From positions 3,720,001 through 3,784,000 of the forward strand of contig NZ_CP020562.1 of NCBI RefSeq assembly GCF_002082565.1: a DNA stretch of 64,000 nt, given 5' to 3'. The stretch is from Halomonas sp. GT (GTDB lineage Bacteria > Pseudomonadota > Gammaproteobacteria > Pseudomonadales > Halomonadaceae). The notes under the pieces were generated by a model. That model saw nothing but the letters and a program-made list of their open reading frames with translations. It did not search any database and was not told the DNA's origin. The position numbers and the translations under genes are program-made. The number at the start of each line of letters is the position of its first letter. The first letter of the stretch is position 1. Below are positions 34,913 to 44,125 of the stretch, piece by piece.

Positions 34913-35440
34913 TCAAACGCTTAAATCGCACATCAGCATGGCTTTTCCCGCTTCTTCGTCAGTAATCAACTGCGCCTGATAGGGGCCGCTATCATGGTTC
35001 ACCAGGGAATAATCAACGCTTGAAAGCCTTTCCTGCACGTCGGCAATAGGCGCTGAAAACTCAACCAAAAGCACGCTAATGCCATTTGAGTTTCCAAGAT
35101 AAAAAACGAAGCTTTCAACTGGCAGGCCATAGTACTCACCGTTTTTTGCTGCTAAACGGTAGCCGCTATAATCTCGATTGCGCTCAAAGAAATCTATTTC
35201 TCCAAGAGCTTCTTTATAAACAGTCGGCAGAACAATCTCGTTAACGTCTGGGTAGAGCGAATCCTCTGAGTAGGTAACCAGGTTTCGACGCAAATCTCCC
35301 CACTCCTCAGACTGGTCACAGCCGTCTTCCCACGACTCAAGCAAGGGTGTCCAATCGACTGTTGAGCCTGCCGCAGTGCCGCCGTAAAAAAGCGCGCACC
35401 CTAGAACTGTTGCAAGCAGTGGCTTATAGGTACGTTTCAT
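34913..35440 (-). CDS. Secreted protein of unknown function, fifth gene of envelope operon
   Basis: 175 aa. Signal peptide of about 25 residues (LATVLGCALFYGGTAAGS). The mature protein is acidic with two Cys, at ESWEDGCDQSEEW and near the C-terminus (LMCDLSV), likely one disulfide. No family recognised. It follows the fourth gene by 23 bp, with AGGGAACC-type sequence before the start. All members of this operon are exported or membrane proteins, so a shared envelope role is inferred. Confidence 0.8.
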   Translation of the reverse strand: MKRTYKPLLATVLGCALFYGGTAAGSTVDWTPLLESWEDGCDQSEEWGDLRRNLVTYSEDSLYPDVNEIVLPTVYKEALGEIDFFERNRDYSGYRLAAKNGEYYGLPVESFVFYLGNSNGISVLLVEFSAPIADVQERLSSVDYSLVNHDSGPYQAQLITDEEAGKAMLMCDLSV

Positions 35441-35463
35441 TCGGTTCCCTTTTTAATTTATAT

Positions 35464-36303
35464 TTAATCGAACAGGCTGGCAGGTACGGCGTCGGGGGCT
35501 CCTAGTTCAAGCCACTCTTGATGCTTTTGAATGAAGTGACTACCGCGTGCACTTAAGATATCTTGACTGTGAGTGCCAATATCGAACGTTATCGCACCAG
35601 CAGCTTCAGCCACTGACAGAACAGAATTTTTTGATACTTTACAATAACTTCCTTTCAGCGGTGTAAAAATCTGAGATAGTTCAGTATCTACAGATGAGAT
35701 TAGTCCTCTACCTCCAGAAACAAACCACGCTTTGCCATGTTCGCCGTAAACGCTTCCACCAAAACGTACAAACAGATCAGCGAAGTGCAGGTACTTTGTT
35801 TCAGCGTCACAAGAAGCCGTATGAATATTAATTCCCGCACTTCTTGCCAAGCGCTCCATTAACTCGTCGTTGCCGCTATCAATTACCGTAAAGTAACTAA
35901 TGAACTCCATAGGATCGACAGGCTCAGCACGAAAGCTATTGAGCAGGATTTGCTGTGTTCTTTCATCCCCTCTTAGGACAGCATCGTAAAAGCCCATATA
36001 CAGCGTTGAGAAAGGCATTTCGATGCGAAATGGCGGCTCACCTTGGCTGACTTGCATTGGGCGACACTCACTATCGAGTAAGCGTAGATTGTCACCGATC
36101 ACGTCCCTCGCCCTTGGCGTCAGGTTTAGAAACGTTGCCACGGTTAACTGCAAAGGCTCAGACGTGCCTGCCTGCCGTTGATCGATATAGTCAGCAAATG
36201 AATAGAGCCGCTCATCGTCTTGGCAAGCTGCCTGGGCGAATGCACTGGTGGGCAGTGAAAACAGTGATATTACCCCGGCGGTAAATAGGGCCTTAAGATA
36301 CAT
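35464..36303 (-). CDS. Secreted protein of unknown function, fourth gene of envelope operon
   Basis: 279 aa. Signal peptide of about 24 residues (cleavage near AFA-QA). Four mature Cys: CQDDERL near the N terminus, LDSECRPM, HTASCDAETK and GSYCKVSK, so two disulfides are possible. Middle segment about residues 95-160 resembles the third gene's middle region in layout (TLYMGFYDAVLRGDERTQQILL compared with LPFEEHLDILLSKL), suggesting distant relatedness, not proven. Its ATG immediately follows the TAA of the third gene. Confidence 0.78.
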   Translation of the reverse strand: MYLKALFTAGVISLFSLPTSAFAQAACQDDERLYSFADYIDQRQAGTSEPLQLTVATFLNLTPRARDVIGDNLRLLDSECRPMQVSQGEPPFRIEMPFSTLYMGFYDAVLRGDERTQQILLNSFRAEPVDPMEFISYFTVIDSGNDELMERLARSAGINIHTASCDAETKYLHFADLFVRFGGSVYGEHGKAWFVSGGRGLISSVDTELSQIFTPLKGSYCKVSKNSVLSVAEAAGAITFDIGTHSQDILSARGSHFIQKHQEWLELGAPDAVPASLFD

Positions 36304-37236
36304 TTACTGGCACTCCTGTGGCTGTATAGTGACGCGGCGACTGACATTAAAATAGGGATTGATGGGGTCTTCGATGGCGGTTGATTCAGCCAATTGATAG
36401 CCATCTCCCTCTTGCTGAACGACTGGCCGCCAACTGCCCCGGCTTGAAATACCTTCTTCTCGGTAAAAGGCTTCAACCATTTCCCAGGCAATGTTTTTAT
36501 CAACCACAATGTTGGCATTAGGCTCGGCCTGCTCACCTTGGCACTCGTTGGTATTTTCAACGTAGATACCCTGGCTAAACACATTGTCGTATATCAACCA
36601 AAACGCATTTTCTTCCATCACGTTGCCTAAGCTGCCGACAAACATGCGCGCGACTTGTTGAATAGTGTCAACGTTCTGGCCTAATAACCGATAGTGGTCA
36701 CCATCTAATAGATAAAACGCCCAGAACCAACGCGCATCAATCGCCGCTGCTTTGGTACCACGCAAAAATTCCATGTGCGCGCTTAACTCTGGTGTTTGCC
36801 TTAACTTAGAAAGCAAGATGTCGAGATGCTCTTCAAAGGGCAGTACCGGATGGCCAATTAGCTCCCCATCAAAGTAATAGACAGGGTTACATTCCATGCT
36901 AGCAATCACCATATTGCGTGCTAACAGCGTTTGAACGTTCTCACCGGCAAATAGAAATGTGCGTAATGTCACCTGGAGAGGATCCATATCGTCGCCATTG
37001 GCTAATGCCTGCAAGGTCCCCCGGGGGTCTTCCTGTAAGCGAATATCATCGCCGTATTGGCAACCAAATTGGGCACTTTCCTGAGCAATGTAATAGTGCC
37101 AGGCTTGCTTTTGCTCTTCCGTTAATGCTGATTGTGCGAAGGGCTCGACCACCAAATCGTTAGCATGCGCAGCAGAGAGTGTTGTAACTCCGACCGCGAT
37201 GGCTCCTGCCCATGTCAGCGCTTTTTTCATGATCAT
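36304..37236 (-). CDS. Secreted protein of unknown function, third gene of envelope operon
   Basis: 310 aa. Signal peptide of about 25 residues (GVTTLSAAHA-ND). Four Cys (FGCQYGDD, SMECNPVYY, NTNECQGE and the final ECQ). Contains a repeated theme shared with the fourth gene: a count of residues PLQVTLRTFLFAGENVQTLLARN here against PLQLTVATFLNLTPRARDVIGDN there, followed by a SMECNP/DSECRP cysteine. The two therefore look like diverged paralogues. The start overlaps the 961-aa gene by 4 bases (ATGA). No known family. Confidence 0.78.
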   Translation of the reverse strand: MIMKKALTWAGAIAVGVTTLSAAHANDLVVEPFAQSALTEEQKQAWHYYIAQESAQFGCQYGDDIRLQEDPRGTLQALANGDDMDPLQVTLRTFLFAGENVQTLLARNMVIASMECNPVYYFDGELIGHPVLPFEEHLDILLSKLRQTPELSAHMEFLRGTKAAAIDARWFWAFYLLDGDHYRLLGQNVDTIQQVARMFVGSLGNVMEENAFWLIYDNVFSQGIYVENTNECQGEQAEPNANIVVDKNIAWEMVEAFYREEGISSRGSWRPVVQQEGDGYQLAESTAIEDPINPYFNVSRRVTIQPQECQ

Positions 37237-40118
37237 TCATGGTTCCTTGTCACTATCACGTCTAGCGTTTGGCCCGCCGTACTGGCTGGCAATTGTCCCG
37301 CTCCAAAAACGCCATAGCGTAAGTCGTGAGTTTGTGAAAAGGTGGATACGTCGGTATTGGTATGGCTGTGATGAACCACTAGCCAGTCTCCCGGTGTCAG
37401 CACACCTTGAATGCCCTCTAACGCAGCTTCCGATAGCGTTAAGGCTTGAGGACGATAGCCAACCCCCCTGGCGCGCTCACGCAGGCGCTGAACGTCTGCC
37501 AAGCTCATACGACGAAGCTGGCGGTCTCCTTCTGCTTGGGGCTCACCATACTCAGGTCCAAAGTAAGCAAGACCATACTGACGTTCATGCCGCGCAAAAC
37601 AGCTAAGTACCTGTGGCGTACTGGCGGCAGCGGTAAAGCGGTGAGCCCCTAACACATCAGCAATTTGGTCGGCTTCACGACGTACTGCATGACAATTAAC
37701 TTCGCCCAAGAGCGTCGGTTGGAAATGCACCCATAACGCGACACCCTCTTCATTGCGCTGAATAACACGAGCGAAATCGGCCGCAAGCGGAATACTAACG
37801 GGGCGTTTCGCAATCGCGTCGCTACCACAGTCACCATGCCTAGCTGCGCGCCACTGCAAACTATTTACTCGGCTAATATCCATCGCTCTTGAGAAGTTGG
37901 TAAGGCAAGTACCTTCGCCTGTGATAACCGGAGACCGATGGATTGCCCAATTGCCGTCATTGAGCTGCTGAACATCAATAAGTGCCGCGTGATGGGGCGT
38001 GTTGTCGCGTAGTGTTGATAGCTGGCTCTCTAGCGATGTGGAGACGTCTAGATGCATCACACCTAACGGCCTTCCGTCCTCTGGCAACGCCACATGAGTG
38101 CTGTTGTCTTCGGTGGCAGAGGGAGAATTGGGAGAGGGAGAATAAGGAGAAGCCGATGGCTCAGCTGGCCTCTCTACCGCAGCTTGTTCAACAGAGCCAG
38201 ATGTTGTTGCTTCACTTTCCTGGTTATCACTTTCAAGACGCTCTATCGCGTTGGAATGCCCGCTTACCAATGGAGGCGCAATGTAGGAAGCGAAGCGCCC
38301 TAACGAATAGATCACCGGCTGAGTGTGGATTACCCATGTGGCAAATAACGCGCCCCCTGTGGTCATTGAGCGCTGAAATTCTTCGTTAAAATAACGGTAC
38401 GTTGGGGTTTGCGTCACCGCCGCACTACTCAACATGGGCACCGTTACAACAATCACCAACCCACCCACTTTGATCGCGTGGGGTAACCAGCGATGTCTGG
38501 AACCCATGAGAACAGGAATACTTGCGGCCAAACCAATCGCATTCACTAACGCAAAAAACAGTGAAAAGCCCATCGCAATCGGTGGCACAATAAGTGCTCG
38601 AACGTACTGTTTACCCTCTTCTTCTCTAGGCTGACCATTCGCGAGCCGTTGAGCGTCATCATATAACCGCCGACGCTCGTCTTCGGCATACGCTAAATAG
38701 TGCGGTAACAGCACCTGGTCTCTGAACTGCTCTGGCGTCAGGTCTAACGTGATGACCATCTGCTCATCACGCGGTTGTAACACCTCGTGTAGTTGATCTT
38801 GAATTGGCTGAGAGGCAATAAAGGCGTCGGCATTCAAATCAAGTGGTAGCGATGCACCTAAATGTTGCTGCATGGACTGATCTGCTTGCTCGCCTATCTC
38901 GTGAGACTGCTCTGCAATAATCGCCTCAAGAAATCCCTCCCGGTCATTCGCGCGCCAATCACTGGGTAGCTCAATACCCTGCGCCAGCATTGCTTGCCTT
39001 ACCTGAGCAGCAACCTCATCACTCGCCACAAAGTGTTCGTAAGAAGCGGGCGCACCTAAAACGGCGGCTAACTTCCCATTCAAATGCTCGTAAGAGAGGT
39101 CTTCACAGCGCTGAACGGTTCGCTGCTCAGTAACGAAACGATTGCCACGACGGACATTTTGGGTCACTACTTCGGGGGCATAGCACCAATCGGTGGGGGC
39201 AATATAGTGTCCTAAGTTGTCGACGACTTCTTCACGATAAATCTCTTCAACTCGAACAACACATTCATTTCTAAAACGACCACTTTCACATCGTTGTCGG
39301 GCATTAAAATAGGTTGCCAAACTGCGCTGTAGGGTCAGCACCTGGCGAGTGAAAGCCTCTTCGCTTCCTTCTACTTGGTTATTTCGCCATTGGCTTAACA
39401 GGTCTTCTTGCACGTCTAGCCACGCTTGCTCAGCGTAGCTAGAGATCTCTTGCTGGGCCGCCCAATAATTATCCGAAATCGTTTTATACGCGCCCCATGC
39501 ACCACGAGTAGACTCTTGTAGCGTTTCATAGCCTTGGTAGCTTTCAGGTAGCTCCTTACTCGCTTCATTTGTCGCTACTTGATGGATAATACGCTCTGCC
39601 TCTGCCTTGAGATCATCAACAAAGGCTGGAGAGACAAATGTCATAAGCCCTAATACTGAAAGAAAGCTGCGCGTATGAGGTGAATCGAGATCCTCTTCAT
39701 CAAACGCGATGCCTTCCAATTGCAGCGAGTTAGTGGCAAGCCCTCGTTTCATCAGCAGAAGATGCTGAGCATCCATACGCTGCTCAGCAGAAGTGCGATC
39801 AATCAAAACATCAACTAAGATGCGCTGGCCAAAAAACATGACAGGGAAGCCGACAGCGATCGCCAACGCTACCTGCTTTATAAACACCTTGGCTTGCTTA
39901 TTTTTTAATGTAATTAGCCGTAGTAATAACAGGCTAAGACCAATACCCGACAGTATCCGTCCCTCTAGCTCTAACGCTCTAATGTCGCCGTTCGATAAGC
40001 GGGCCACCGATGCATCTACCAGGCGGCTGTTAAACGCTAATTCATAAACTAAATAGGCAATATTGAGTGTGAAGAGCAGCCAAAGCCAAGCCCTCCCATT
40101 TTTTAAGTAATGACGCAT
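37233..40118 (-). CDS. Large multi-domain inner-membrane protein of unknown function, second gene of envelope operon
   Basis: 961 aa. Predicted layout: three membrane segments near 12-30, 55-72 and 80-100; a long soluble, probably periplasmic, region (about 105-500) rich in Glu/Gln with cysteine motifs (RQRCESGRFRNECVV, DWCYAPE, VQRCEDL); three more segments near 505-535, 545-562 and 585-610; a Ser/Pro-rich linker (about 650-680); and a C-terminal domain (about 685-961) with Cys at GTCLTN, HGDCGSD, VNCHAV, LSCFARH. The C-terminal part contains ALIDVQQLNDGNWAIHRSP, reminiscent of the second strand of glycerophosphodiesterase-like barrels, but their catalytic His-Arg pair is not evident. One-base overlap with the first gene. 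Confidence 0.75.
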   Translation of the reverse strand: MRHYLKNGRAWLWLLFTLNIAYLVYELAFNSRLVDASVARLSNGDIRALELEGRILSGIGLSLLLLRLITLKNKQAKVFIKQVALAIAVGFPVMFFGQRILVDVLIDRTSAEQRMDAQHLLLMKRGLATNSLQLEGIAFDEEDLDSPHTRSFLSVLGLMTFVSPAFVDDLKAEAERIIHQVATNEASKELPESYQGYETLQESTRGAWGAYKTISDNYWAAQQEISSYAEQAWLDVQEDLLSQWRNNQVEGSEEAFTRQVLTLQRSLATYFNARQRCESGRFRNECVVRVEEIYREEVVDNLGHYIAPTDWCYAPEVVTQNVRRGNRFVTEQRTVQRCEDLSYEHLNGKLAAVLGAPASYEHFVASDEVAAQVRQAMLAQGIELPSDWRANDREGFLEAIIAEQSHEIGEQADQSMQQHLGASLPLDLNADAFIASQPIQDQLHEVLQPRDEQMVITLDLTPEQFRDQVLLPHYLAYAEDERRRLYDDAQRLANGQPREEEGKQYVRALIVPPIAMGFSLFFALVNAIGLAASIPVLMGSRHRWLPHAIKVGGLVIVVTVPMLSSAAVTQTPTYRYFNEEFQRSMTTGGALFATWVIHTQPVIYSLGRFASYIAPPLVSGHSNAIERLESDNQESEATTSGSVEQAAVERPAEPSASPYSPSPNSPSATEDNSTHVALPEDGRPLGVMHLDVSTSLESQLSTLRDNTPHHAALIDVQQLNDGNWAIHRSPVITGEGTCLTNFSRAMDISRVNSLQWRAARHGDCGSDAIAKRPVSIPLAADFARVIQRNEEGVALWVHFQPTLLGEVNCHAVRREADQIADVLGAHRFTAAASTPQVLSCFARHERQYGLAYFGPEYGEPQAEGDRQLRRMSLADVQRLRERARGVGYRPQALTLSEAALEGIQGVLTPGDWLVVHHSHTNTDVSTFSQTHDLRYGVFGAGQLPASTAGQTLDVIVTRNHE

Positions 40119-40543
40119 TATTCTCTTTGTTCGCTTGGTATCGTGATAATGACGGGGGCTGTTCGAGGCGCTGTTACCACGGTCGTTCCGCTACCTGTTT
40201 TTAATTGGCCACGCTCTGGCAGCGTTACAACGATAGCACTGCCTTCAAGCGATACCAGGGCGCCCGTTTGATTCAAATAAGCGCCCTGTTGAATAAAAAA
40301 GGCCTGTTCTTCATCAACGCCACGGGCAGCATCATCAGGCAGAACGGTGCCTTCGATGACTAAGGGGTTGCGAGGTGCTGCGCCTTGCGAGGAGGGACAA
40401 TCAGCTTCATCACGACATAACAGCTGTGCAGCGAAATCATCCAAGCTATCTGCATAAACTGGCTGGCTATAGCTTTGAACGCAGAAAAAACTGGCTAATA
40501 TGCCGAAAATGACGGCTGTATTCCGGCATGAAAACACGCTCAC
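40118..40543 (-). CDS. Secreted protein of unknown function, first gene of envelope operon
   Basis: 141 aa. Signal peptide of about 31 residues (VIFGILASFFCVQSYSQPVYA). The mature protein has two Cys (LLCRDEADCPSS), likely a local disulfide, then a beta-rich region (LVIEGTVLPDDAARGV, TGALVSLEGSAIVVTLPERG) and a Thr/Val/Ile-rich tail. Stop and next start share one base (TAATG). No recognised family. Confidence 0.75.
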   Translation of the reverse strand: MSVFSCRNTAVIFGILASFFCVQSYSQPVYADSLDDFAAQLLCRDEADCPSSQGAAPRNPLVIEGTVLPDDAARGVDEEQAFFIQQGAYLNQTGALVSLEGSAIVVTLPERGQLKTGSGTTVVTAPRTAPVIITIPSEQRE

Positions 40544-40726
40544 TCCCGCTATCGAGTTTTTTGAAATGTTAAGTATCTTTTATAATCACAGACCCGCCCT
40601 GCATAAGTCAACGCTACTTTTCAGTTAAATTAGCTTTTAATTTTGCTTTGCTAATTCATTCTGTTATGGCGTTTACATCCTGTCGTAGCGCTACTTTCTC
40701 GCCACCCAAGGAATTAGCCAGCAGCG

Positions 40727-43700
40727 TCAGGTAAGGTTGAGCTCTTTGAGCATTTTTGAGGGGTGTTCGTACCACGACTGCAACGCCTTTGCTGGCATGG
40801 GTCGGGCGATACCGAAGCCTTGCAGCAAGTGGCAACCCATGGCGGTCAGCCGCTCAATATGGGCGTTACTTTCCACCCCTTCAGCGACGACTTTTTTGTT
40901 GAATCGCTTGGCTAGATACACAACGCTCTCAACAATGGCCAGGTCATGCTCGCTCTCCAGCATGTTGATGACGAAACTGCGGTCTACCTTGACCACGTCC
41001 ACGGGTAGATCACGAAGATAGGTCAGTGACGAATAACCCGTCCCAAAATCATCCAAGGCAACGTTCACCCCCAATGAACGACAGGCACGCATGACTTGTG
41101 TTGCGGCTTGAAGGTCGTCCAGGGCAGCAGACTCCAGCACCTCAAGGCATAGCAGTGCTGGCGACACCTCTGAATGTGCGGCTAATGCGCCTTGCAGGGT
41201 ATCGAAGAAATCAGCTCGAGTGAGAGACTGGGGGCTCAGGTTAATGCATACCTCAAGCATGATATCACTGGCATGCCACTCCTCCATCTGCTGCAGCGCC
41301 GTTTCGAGTACCCAGGCATCGAAGTTCAGTTCTAGTTCGCTGCCAGCAATCGCGGGTAGAAACTGACCGGGGGCCAGCAGCCCTCGCTCAGGGTGCTGCC
41401 AGCGGATCAACGCCTCCACACCGGTAACCTGCTGAAGGACTGGATCAAACTGCGGCTGGTAAAAAAGCACAAACTCACCTGCGTCAAGTGCACGTGAAAT
41501 TTGTCCACGCCGAACCTGAAGATCTTTAAGCTCTTGTTCACGTTCAGGGTCGAAAAGAACAAAACGATTGCCGCCAACCATTTTAGCGCGATACATCGCT
41601 TGGTCGGCGTGACGTAACAGAGTGTCAGGATCGTTGTGATCAGCAGGAAAGAGAGTAACGCCTAGGCTGCCAGTGAGTCTCAAAGGTGTCTCATCAGTAA
41701 TACCTAGTTCAGGTATCTGCAGTGGCTTCGTCACCTGTTCAAGTATGAGCTCCAAACGCTCGGGACTTCCCTCGAATCGCTGTAATAGAAAAGCAAACTC
41801 ATCCCCCCCAATACGAGCAACAAGGTCACCAGAACCTAGCGTATTAACCAACTGTCCGGCCAAGGCCACCAGAATACGATCAGCCCCTGCTCGACCAAAT
41901 CTCGAATTAAGCTCCTGAAACCCGTCTAAGTCGAGTACCGCGACTGCCTGGATTTCATCTGGTTTGCAGCTATCAAGGGCTTCATGCATAAGCTCAATCA
42001 TGTGGCGGCGATTGGGCAGCGCGGTGAGGCGATCTACATACCCCGCTCGAAACAGCTCATCTGCATGCTGTTTGATGCCGGTCAGATCGGAGAAAACAGC
42101 GACATGATGCGTCGTTTCACCAACTTCATTGCGCACCAACGAAATTGACAGCATCTCTGGTAGTGGCTCGCCGTTTTTGCGTCGATTAAGCACTTCCCCT
42201 TGCCAATAGCCTTTCTCGTTCAGTGACGCCCATAGCGACTTAAAAAAGCCCGGCGTTTGGCGCCCTGACGATAAGAGTTTGGGGTTCTTACCAAGCACTT
42301 CGTCACGGGTATAGCCGGTAATTCGCTCAAAGGCTTCATTAACCTCAATAATGCGATTATTGCTATCCGAGATCATGATCGCCTCACGGCTACTGGAGAA
42401 CACCTTGGAGGATAGCTCCAGGCGCTTCCAGGCTTCGTCGTTCTGACGGCGCAGGCGCAAACCGTGAATCAGTTGGCCAAGCGGCCTGAGCAATGGCTCA
42501 AGCAACGTAAGCGTTTCTTCGCTATACCCTTTAGCGCAGTTGGCAAGTCCCAGCATGGCCACCATCTCGCCTTCCACCGAGACAGGCAGACACAACAATG
42601 CATCAAGGGAAGGATGCCCTTTAGGCAGTCCGCCACGCCTTGGATCATGGGAAGGTTGATTGCTAATCAGTGACTCGCCAGTGCGCAGTACATGGCCATA
42701 GAGTGAATCTAACTGAGAGAACACTAAACCATCTGCTTTCGCCTGACCGTAAAGCGCCCGCGAGGCGTCGTCCCAACTAATATCAGTAATGGCATGGGTC
42801 TTAAGGAACGGCTCTCCACTCTCATCCTTAAATACCTCACCAATAAACCCGTATTCACTCTCCGTTAGCGACAGCAGCGCCTCTAGCGCGCCTGAAAACG
42901 TAGCGGAGATATTATCTCCAGCAATAATGCTCGCTTGCAGGCGAGTGATCAGATCGTCGATACGGTGACGCCACTCAAGTTCGTGTTTGTTCTGCTGAAG
43001 GAGCGTAATGTCCTGTAGGGTGCCAGCAATATAGCGGGCAGGCACCGCATCATCGATAGAGGCACCCGTTAACTGAACCCAGGTAACCGTTGTTTCGCCG
43101 GGGACCTTCAAACGTAAGCTGGCGTCAAAAGGGGTGCCCTGTTGGATGATTTTTCTAAGCCCGCTTTCCAGTGTGTCTCGATCTTCGGGTAAATAGTGGC
43201 TAGCAAGCTCAAGGCGGTGACTAGGAACCAACGGAGCAACACCATGCAGGCGCTGGAACTCACTGTTACCCCACACCGCATTGGAGCGCACATCAAGCTC
43301 CCAGACCCCTAGCCCAGCGTGATTAATAAGTTGCTCAAGTCGTTGAAGTCGATGCAACTCGAGATGGCTCATAACTTGGTGGGCTAGGGTCTGCAAATGA
43401 CGTTTATGCTCGTCACCTATTGCCCTTGGGCGGTGATCTATCAGGCACAGCGTGCCAATAGAAAACCCGTCGGGCGTCACTAGTGGCGCTCCCAGGTAAT
43501 AACGAATATAAGGTGGGCCGGTGACTAAGGGGTTATCCTGAAAACGGGCGTCCAGGGTGGCATCTGCCACCTCCAGAAGCTCACTTTCCAAAATGGCATA
43601 AGCGCAAAATGAGATGTCACGGGGGGTAGTGGCAATATCGAGCCCTACTTGACTCTTAAACCACTGACTGTCCTCTTCAACCAAGCTAATCAGCACAATT

Positions 43701-43837
43701 GGAACGTCAAAAAACTTGGCGGCAGAACGAGTAATAGCATCTAAAACAGCGTCAGGAGCCTGGTTATGACGGATATAGCGCCACATCGCACGCAAGCGAT
43801 CTGTTTCATTCGAAGGCAATGGTGCAACCATTAACAT
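40727..43837 (-). CDS. GAF-PAS-GAF-PAS-GGDEF-EAL cyclic-di-GMP enzyme
   Basis: 1036 aa, soluble. GAF (about 25-160), PAS (about 170-280), second GAF (about 290-460), PAS (about 472-595), GGDEF (about 600-760) with intact RIGGDEF near 678 but GSGD where the RxxD inhibitory site would be, and EAL (about 775-1030) with VEALIRWQH (about 809), LEVLESA, DDFGTGYSSLTYL and VAEGVES. Both catalytic domains look intact. The first GAF (SFCAYAIL, PLVTPDGFSIGTLCLID) is of the phytochrome-related type common in light/redox sensors. It faces another GGDEF-EAL gene across a 288-bp divergent promoter. Confidence 0.9.
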   Translation of the reverse strand: MLMVAPLPSNETDRLRAMWRYIRHNQAPDAVLDAITRSAAKFFDVPIVLISLVEEDSQWFKSQVGLDIATTPRDISFCAYAILESELLEVADATLDARFQDNPLVTGPPYIRYYLGAPLVTPDGFSIGTLCLIDHRPRAIGDEHKRHLQTLAHQVMSHLELHRLQRLEQLINHAGLGVWELDVRSNAVWGNSEFQRLHGVAPLVPSHRLELASHYLPEDRDTLESGLRKIIQQGTPFDASLRLKVPGETTVTWVQLTGASIDDAVPARYIAGTLQDITLLQQNKHELEWRHRIDDLITRLQASIIAGDNISATFSGALEALLSLTESEYGFIGEVFKDESGEPFLKTHAITDISWDDASRALYGQAKADGLVFSQLDSLYGHVLRTGESLISNQPSHDPRRGGLPKGHPSLDALLCLPVSVEGEMVAMLGLANCAKGYSEETLTLLEPLLRPLGQLIHGLRLRRQNDEAWKRLELSSKVFSSSREAIMISDSNNRIIEVNEAFERITGYTRDEVLGKNPKLLSSGRQTPGFFKSLWASLNEKGYWQGEVLNRRKNGEPLPEMLSISLVRNEVGETTHHVAVFSDLTGIKQHADELFRAGYVDRLTALPNRRHMIELMHEALDSCKPDEIQAVAVLDLDGFQELNSRFGRAGADRILVALAGQLVNTLGSGDLVARIGGDEFAFLLQRFEGSPERLELILEQVTKPLQIPELGITDETPLRLTGSLGVTLFPADHNDPDTLLRHADQAMYRAKMVGGNRFVLFDPEREQELKDLQVRRGQISRALDAGEFVLFYQPQFDPVLQQVTGVEALIRWQHPERGLLAPGQFLPAIAGSELELNFDAWVLETALQQMEEWHASDIMLEVCINLSPQSLTRADFFDTLQGALAAHSEVSPALLCLEVLESAALDDLQAATQVMRACRSLGVNVALDDFGTGYSSLTYLRDLPVDVVKVDRSFVINMLESEHDLAIVESVVYLAKRFNKKVVAEGVESNAHIERLTAMGCHLLQGFGIARPMPAKALQSWYEHPSKMLKELNLT

Positions 43838-44125
43838 TCCTCAATGAAACAGAGCTGAAGGCTTGCCAAGGGACAAAATAACGGCGGATTTGGCTCAAGA
43901 CACATGGGAGACTTCCTTACATTATTTTTCTGGGCATCTTTTAGTATCGGCAAACAATGAAATAGCTTTAGTCGGATATCGCGAGAATTAGCATAAAGGA
44001 GGAGCACTTTTACGTTGCTATCACTTATGTTTAGTTACATGGTACGTGTTGAACAACCACGCGTCAGAATTAAACAAAAATACAGTCATACGGCTCTTGA
44101 GCCTTATGCATGAAAGGGGCACGTT

